DNA of 64,000 nucleotides, from assembly GCA_963708735.1 (NCBI GenBank), contig CAVPTW010000042.1, positions 248,001 to 312,000 of the forward strand, written 5' to 3'. The notes below the pieces were generated by a model, which saw only the letters and a list, made by a program, of their open reading frames with translations, made no database searches and had not been told where the DNA came from. Numbering within the stretch: position 1 is the first letter of the stretch; the number at the start of each line of letters is the position of its first letter. This document shows, piece after piece, positions 59,746 to 64,000 of the stretch. The position numbers and the translations under genes are program-made. This stretch comes from JAGPUQ01 sp963708735 (GTDB taxonomy: Bacteria; Pseudomonadota; Gammaproteobacteria; Pseudomonadales; Porticoccaceae).

Positions 59746-61595
59746 GGGTTGACTCCCGCAGTCTGTCGTCGCAATGGCACCACCTGCCCGCCGCCCATGC
59801 CGGAACGGATGGCATCGCGAATGTAGCGTGCGGTAATGGGCATGCCGGCGTAATAGGTCAGGGAACTAAGCTTGCGCGGATTGATGTCGCACTCGCCGAT
59901 CAGCAGTTTGCGCAATTGCCCGTCGCGATTCTGTTCGATGACGAAAATCCGGTCATGGGCATCAATAAATTCGAGCACCGCGTCGCCGAACGGGAATGCG
60001 CGAATCCGCAGGCCATCCAGATGAATATTCTCGTCGCGCAGCAGGTCCAGCGCCTCCAGGGTGGAAGCCGTACTGGTGCCGAAGAACAGCACACCATCCG
60101 AGGTAGCCTTGCGCGCGGGATGGAGTTCAGGCGCGGGCACCAGGGATTTGGCGGTCTCCCACTTCACCAGCAGCCGCTCCATGTTGCGCTGATAGGCTTC
60201 ACCATCCTCGGTATAGACAGCATATTCGTCACGGGAAGTGCCACGCGTGAAGAAGCTGCCTTTTGCCGGATGCGTGCCGGGATAGGTGCGATAGCAGATG
60301 CCGTCGCCATCGACGTCCAGGTAGCGCCCGAACCGCCCGCTGAGTTCATCGAGCTGAGCAGCGCTCAGCACCTTGCCGCGGTCGTACTGACGGCTGTCAT
60401 CCCACTGCAGCGGCTCGCTGAGATTGTCGTTCATGCCGAGATCGAGATCCGAAAGCACGATTACCGGAGTCTGCAAGCGATCCGCGAGATCGAAGCTGAG
60501 CGCGCCCATGTCGAAACATTCCTTCGGTGTCGCGGGAAACAGCAGCACATGCTTGGTGTCGCCGTGGGACGCATAGGCGGCGGCAAGCACGTCGGACTGC
60601 TGAGTGCGGGTCGGCATTCCGGTGGATGGGCCTGCGCGCTGAATATCGAACAGCACCACCGGGACTTCGGCGAAATACGCCAGACCCAGAAATTCGCTCA
60701 TCAGTGACAGGCCCGGGCCGGAAGTCGCGGTGAACGCGCGCGCGCCGTTCCAGCACGCGCCGATGGCCAGACCGATGGCGGCCAGCTCATCCTCGGCCTG
60801 GGCGATGGCGAATTTTTTCTGGCCGCTGCCGGGATCGATCCGCAGCCGACCACAGTATTTTTCGAATTCTTCCACTACCGAGGTAGACGGTGTGATCGGA
60901 TACCAGCCGGCCACCGTGGCGCCGCCGTAGACGGCACCGAGCGCCAGTGCCGCATTGCCTTCCATCAGGATGCGATCGCCGACAACGTTGCGGCGTTCGA
61001 CACGGATGCCGAGCGGGCACTTGTAATGCTCGCTCGCATACTGGTAGCCCAGTTCGAGCGCGTGAATGTTGGGTGCGATCAGCTTTTCCTTGCCCTTGAA
61101 CTGTTCGCCGACCAGATCCTTGAACACTCCGAACTCGATATCGAGCAGAGCCGCCAGCGCGCCGACATAGATCACATTCTTGAACAGCTGGCGCTGGCGT
61201 GCCTGGGTGTATTCGTTGCGGCAGATCTCGGTCAGCGGCAGGCCGATGAAATGGATGTCGTCGCGCATCATGCGCAGATCCAGCGGCTTGGTGTTGTCGT
61301 AGATGCAATAGCCGCCGGATTCCAGATCGCGAATGTCCTTGGCCATGCTCTGCGGATTCATGCAGACCACGGCATCGACGCCACCGCGCCGCCCGGTGTA
61401 GCCCTGATCGTTGATGCGCACCTCGTACCAGGTGGGCAACCCCTGAATATTGGAAGGAAAAATATTCTTCGGGCTGACCGGAATGCCCATCCGGAAGATC
61501 GCCTTGGCAAACATGTTGTTGGCGCTGGCCGAGCCGGTGCCGTTCACATTCGCAAAGCGGATTACAAAATCGTTTACGCCCTTGATGGTTTTCAT
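59742..61595 (-). CDS. korA: 2-oxoacid:ferredoxin oxidoreductase, fused gamma-alpha subunit
   Basis: A 617-residue protein. Residues 1-190 are the gamma domain (VIRFANVNGTGSASANNMFAKAIFRMGIPVSPKN); from about 210 the alpha domain follows (GNAALALGAVYGGATVAGWYPITPSTSVVEEFE, AGPSTGMPTRTQQSD). Fusion of gamma and alpha is common in this group. Start MKTIKGVND at 61595 overlaps the stop of the flavoprotein gene. Confidence 0.9.
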   Translation of the reverse strand: MKTIKGVNDFVIRFANVNGTGSASANNMFAKAIFRMGIPVSPKNIFPSNIQGLPTWYEVRINDQGYTGRRGGVDAVVCMNPQSMAKDIRDLESGGYCIYDNTKPLDLRMMRDDIHFIGLPLTEICRNEYTQARQRQLFKNVIYVGALAALLDIEFGVFKDLVGEQFKGKEKLIAPNIHALELGYQYASEHYKCPLGIRVERRNVVGDRILMEGNAALALGAVYGGATVAGWYPITPSTSVVEEFEKYCGRLRIDPGSGQKKFAIAQAEDELAAIGLAIGACWNGARAFTATSGPGLSLMSEFLGLAYFAEVPVVLFDIQRAGPSTGMPTRTQQSDVLAAAYASHGDTKHVLLFPATPKECFDMGALSFDLADRLQTPVIVLSDLDLGMNDNLSEPLQWDDSRQYDRGKVLSAAQLDELSGRFGRYLDVDGDGICYRTYPGTHPAKGSFFTRGTSRDEYAVYTEDGEAYQRNMERLLVKWETAKSLVPAPELHPARKATSDGVLFFGTSTASTLEALDLLRDENIHLDGLRIRAFPFGDAVLEFIDAHDRIFVIEQNRDGQLRKLLIGECDINPRKLSSLTYYAGMPITARYIRDAIRSGMGGGQVVPLRRQTAGVNP

Positions 61596-63487
61596 AGGAT
61601 CGGCGCCGCCTTGGTAACCTGATAGAGAAATTTCTGCATGTCCCAGGCCGACGTCGGGCAGCGCTCGGCGCACAGCCCGCAGTGCAGGCACACGTCTTCG
61701 TCCTTCACCATGACGCGCGCGGTTTTCAGCGCGGCCGAGACATAGAGCGGCTGGTCGAGATTCAGCGCCGGCATGCGGAGAACCTGACGCAGGCGATCTT
61801 CCTCGTCATTGGCGACAAAATTGATGCAGTCGGTGGGACAGATATCGACACAGGCGTCGCATTCGATGCACAGTGATTCCGTGAATACCGTCTGGACGTC
61901 GCAGTTGAGGCAGCGCTCCGCCTCCTTGTAGCCGGTGGCGACATCGAAACCCAGCTCGACCTCCACCCGGCGATCACTCAAGGTGGCGGCCTTGTCGGCA
62001 TGGGGTACCTTGTAGCGCCGGTCGGTGTCGATCTGGCTGTCGTAGCTCCACTCGTGAATGCCCATCTTCTGGCTGATGAGCGTGGTGCGGGGCAGGGGTC
62101 GCTCCGCCACTTTTTCGCCGCGGCAGAACAGGTCGATGGACACGGCCGCCTGATGCCCGTGCGCCACCGCAGTGATGATGTTTTCCGGCCCGAAGGCAGC
62201 ATCGCCACCGAAGAAAACCCTGGGATTGCTGGACTGGAAGGTGATGCGGTCCACCGTCGGCATCTCCCACTGATCGAAGTCGATACCGATATCGCGCTCG
62301 ATCCAGGGAAAGGCGTTCTCCTGACCGATCGCCATCAAGACCGTGTCGCAGGGATAGAACACCGGCTCGGCACCGGTCGACACCAGGCTGCGCTTGCCCT
62401 CGGCGTCGTAGCGCGCCTCGACGCGGTCGAACTTCATGCCCACCAGCTTGCCGCCTTCGACGACGAATTCGAGGGGTACATGGTTGTCGATGATGGGAAT
62501 ATCTTCATGGATCGCGTCTTCCTTCTCCCAGGGCGACGCTTTCATATCCGCAAACGGACTGCGGACGATGACCTTCACTTCCTCGCCACCCAGGCGGCGC
62601 GCAGTGCGGCAGCAATCCATGGCGGTGTTGCCGCCGCCCAGCACGATCACGCGCTGGGGGATGCTCTTGACATGCTCGAACGCAACACTGGCCAGCCAAT
62701 CGATACCGATGTGTATCGAGGCATCGGCTTCCTGGCGTCCCGGGAGTTTCGACAGATCGCGGCCGCGCGGCGCGCCGGAACCGACGAATACAGCGTCGTA
62801 ACCCTTGGCGAGCAACCCCTTGAGGCTGTCTACATAGTGGTTGAAATGGGTGACCACGCCCATCCCGAGGATATAACCCACCTCCTCGTCGAGCACCTGC
62901 TCCGGCAACCGGAACGAGGGTATCTGGCTGCGCATGAAACCGCCGCCCTTCGCCTGTTCGTCAAAAAGGTCGATGGCATAGCCCAGCGGCAGCAGATCGC
63001 GCGCGACGGTCAGCGACGCAGGCCCGGCACCTACCAGGGCGATGCGTTTGCCGTTCTTGCGGCTGGGGACCTTGGGCAGGCGCGCGCTGATGTCCGATTT
63101 GTTGTCGGCGGCGACCCGCTTGAGCCGACAGATGGCCACCGGCTCCTCCTCGACCCGGCCGCGCCGGCACGCCGGCTCGCAGGGGCGATCGCAGGTACGG
63201 CCCAGAACACCGGGAAACACATTGGATTCCCAATTGATCATGTAGGCATCGGTATAGCGTCCGGCGGCGATCAACCGGATGTACTCCGGCACCGGCGTAT
63301 GGGCCGGGCAGGCGTACTGACAGTCCACCACGCGGTGAAAAAACTCGGGATCCTTGATATTCGTCGGCTTCAACTTCACCCCCACGAGACCGTGATCGCC
63401 CGCCGGTCGCGCCGCTATCAGCGCACCCGGAACCACCTGGCGCCCACAAAAATGGCCTGCATTATACATTGCATTGATTCCGGTCAT
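61592..63487 (-). CDS. GltD-like FAD/NAD(P) oxidoreductase with ferredoxin domain
   Basis: About 631 residues. N-terminal FeS part CQYACPAHTPVPEYIRLIAAGRY and CDRPCEPACRRG, then FAD and NADPH-binding folds (IALVGAGPASLTVARDLLPLG, VIVLGGGNTAMDCCRTARRLGGEEV), and a C-terminal ferredoxin domain with two 4Fe-4S motifs (CIECDACVDICPTDC, CLHCGLCAERCPTS). It probably moves electrons between reduced ferredoxin from KorAB and NAD(P). The start is uncertain (63487, or nearby). Confidence 0.87.
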   Translation of the reverse strand: MTGINAMYNAGHFCGRQVVPGALIAARPAGDHGLVGVKLKPTNIKDPEFFHRVVDCQYACPAHTPVPEYIRLIAAGRYTDAYMINWESNVFPGVLGRTCDRPCEPACRRGRVEEEPVAICRLKRVAADNKSDISARLPKVPSRKNGKRIALVGAGPASLTVARDLLPLGYAIDLFDEQAKGGGFMRSQIPSFRLPEQVLDEEVGYILGMGVVTHFNHYVDSLKGLLAKGYDAVFVGSGAPRGRDLSKLPGRQEADASIHIGIDWLASVAFEHVKSIPQRVIVLGGGNTAMDCCRTARRLGGEEVKVIVRSPFADMKASPWEKEDAIHEDIPIIDNHVPLEFVVEGGKLVGMKFDRVEARYDAEGKRSLVSTGAEPVFYPCDTVLMAIGQENAFPWIERDIGIDFDQWEMPTVDRITFQSSNPRVFFGGDAAFGPENIITAVAHGHQAAVSIDLFCRGEKVAERPLPRTTLISQKMGIHEWSYDSQIDTDRRYKVPHADKAATLSDRRVEVELGFDVATGYKEAERCLNCDVQTVFTESLCIECDACVDICPTDCINFVANDEEDRLRQVLRMPALNLDQPLYVSAALKTARVMVKDEDVCLHCGLCAERCPTSAWDMQKFLYQVTKAAPIL

Positions 63488-63553
63488 GCAAAGCCGATCC
63501 GGCCCGGCGACCAGGTCCCGGTTCACAAATTCGTCAGGAAAATCTATTTACAA

Positions 63554-64000
63554 TTAGCGCGTTACCGGATACCCGAGGGTAGAAAACGCGGCCCCGATCT
63601 CGTCCAGGGTGGCCGGATCGTCGATGGTGGCCGGCACTTTCCAGGGCTCGCCGTCGGCAATGTTGCGCATGGTACCGCGCAGCACTTTCCCGGAGCGGGT
63701 CTTGGGCAAACGCGGAATCCTGACGCACAGCTTGAACGCCGCCACCGGACCGATACGCTCGCGGACCATCTGGATTGCCTCGCTACAGACCTTCTCCGGA
63801 TCCCGCCCGGCACCGTCCTTGAGCACGATCAGGCCCAGCGGCACCTGGCCTTTCATGGCGTCGGCGACGCCGATGACGGCGCATTCGGCCACGTCCGGAT
63901 GCGCCGCGAGCACCTCTTCCATGGCCCCCGTGGAAAGCCGATGCCCGGCCACATTGATCACATCGTCGGTGCGCGCCATCACAAAGACATAGCCCGTCGC
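63554..64000 (-). CDS. prpE: Propionyl-CoA synthetase PrpE, C-terminal part (5' end off window)
   Basis: 148 residues visible, extending past the right edge. ARTDDVINVAGHRLSTGAMEEVLAAHPDVAECAVIGVADAMKGQVP is the C-terminal swivel of acyl-CoA synthetases, and LPKTRSGKVLRGTMRNIADG carries the catalytic, acetylatable Lys (SGK). The wording of the RTDDVINVAGHRLSTGAMEEVL block is closest to PrpE. It turns propionate plus CoA and ATP into propionyl-CoA. It is 27 bp or more from the flavoprotein gene on the same strand. Confidence 0.85.
   Translation of the reverse strand, partial: ATGYVFVMARTDDVINVAGHRLSTGAMEEVLAAHPDVAECAVIGVADAMKGQVPLGLIVLKDGAGRDPEKVCSEAIQMVRERIGPVAAFKLCVRIPRLPKTRSGKVLRGTMRNIADGEPWKVPATIDDPATLDEIGAAFSTLGYPVTR

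Noticed and set aside
1..64000. CRISPR arrays, tRNA and rRNA genes
   Set aside because: No regularly spaced repeat array, and no cloverleaf or rRNA-like sequence seen on either strand by eye. The ICE end is not next to a recognisable tRNA.

Overview
The window is high-GC proteobacterial DNA. From the left edge to about 50.1-50.2 kb it is most of one integrative and conjugative element (ICE) of the Tn4371 type; from there to the right edge it is host chromosome. The ICE call rests on a diagnostic gene order read on the minus strand: tyrosine integrase (48.8-50.0 kb), RadC, DUF2958, DUF932 and ParB genes (36-41 kb), DUF736, DUF2958, DUF2285, AlpA, RepA, ParA, an RHH partner, DUF2840, TraF (19-28 kb), a VirD2-type relaxase with DUF3363 (17-19 kb), a LysR regulator, an EexN-like lipoprotein, the coupling protein TraG and a CopG-type protein running off the left edge (trb genes expected beyond). 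The far att end is not in the window. The host flank (DUF1302/DUF1329 pair, 2-oxoacid:ferredoxin oxidoreductase, PrpE) fits a beta- or gammaproteobacterium; the species cannot be named from sequence alone.

Cargo sits in separate slots. (1) 2.4-4.8 kb: an AraC regulator with an AzlCD amino-acid exporter, dropped between a working eexN and a truncated second eexN copy. (2) 6.0-16.9 kb: three regulator/MFS cassettes in a row (MmyB-type HTH with a DHA2 transporter; LysR with MFS, EthD-type protein and MaoC-like protein; LysR with DHA2 transporter, exported alpha/beta hydrolase and DUF4865 protein), which look like efflux and detoxification units. (3) 24.6-28.1 kb: an HTH gene, a ThsB-type TIR gene and a ThsA-type TM-plus-macro gene, read as a type II Thoeris anti-phage locus. 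Its thsA is cut by a 1.8-kb IS1380-family element with a perfect 5-bp target duplication. (4) 29.3-31.3 kb: TetR with an EamA permease whose frame runs on into a CsaA-type tRNA-binding domain. (5) 31.7-36.1 kb: an IS66-family element inserted in the last codons of parB with a perfect 8-bp duplication, itself interrupted by an antisense group II intron. (6) 41.7-48.7 kb, next to the integrase: a defence-like region with a zinc-ribbon/membrane protein pair, an AAA_13 ATPase with a zinc-hook-like CxxC next to a possible PIN-like protein, and a compact operon of RelE toxin, antitoxin, Mrr-like protein and a HEPN-motif TIGR02391 protein.

The ICE backbone carries probable replication and maintenance functions (RepA beside three iteron-like 17-mers, ParA, a fourth 17-mer by the relaxase) and long GC-rich leaders upstream of its minus-strand genes. 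These leaders are repeated: one ~148-bp unit precedes both DUF2958 and radC, and a ~110-bp unit flanks the ATPase module as direct repeats.

In the host, the ICE end cuts into the 5' part of a type I restriction-modification operon (hsdM, hsdS, zeta-like kinase, small gene, hsdR). A GIY-YIG nuclease gene bounded by perfect 38-bp inverted repeats sits between hsdM and hsdS, and an IS256-family remnant removes all but about 80 codons of hsdR. The chromosome then continues with DUF1329/DUF1302 envelope genes, a korB-korA-flavoprotein operon and the 3' end of prpE, all on the minus strand.
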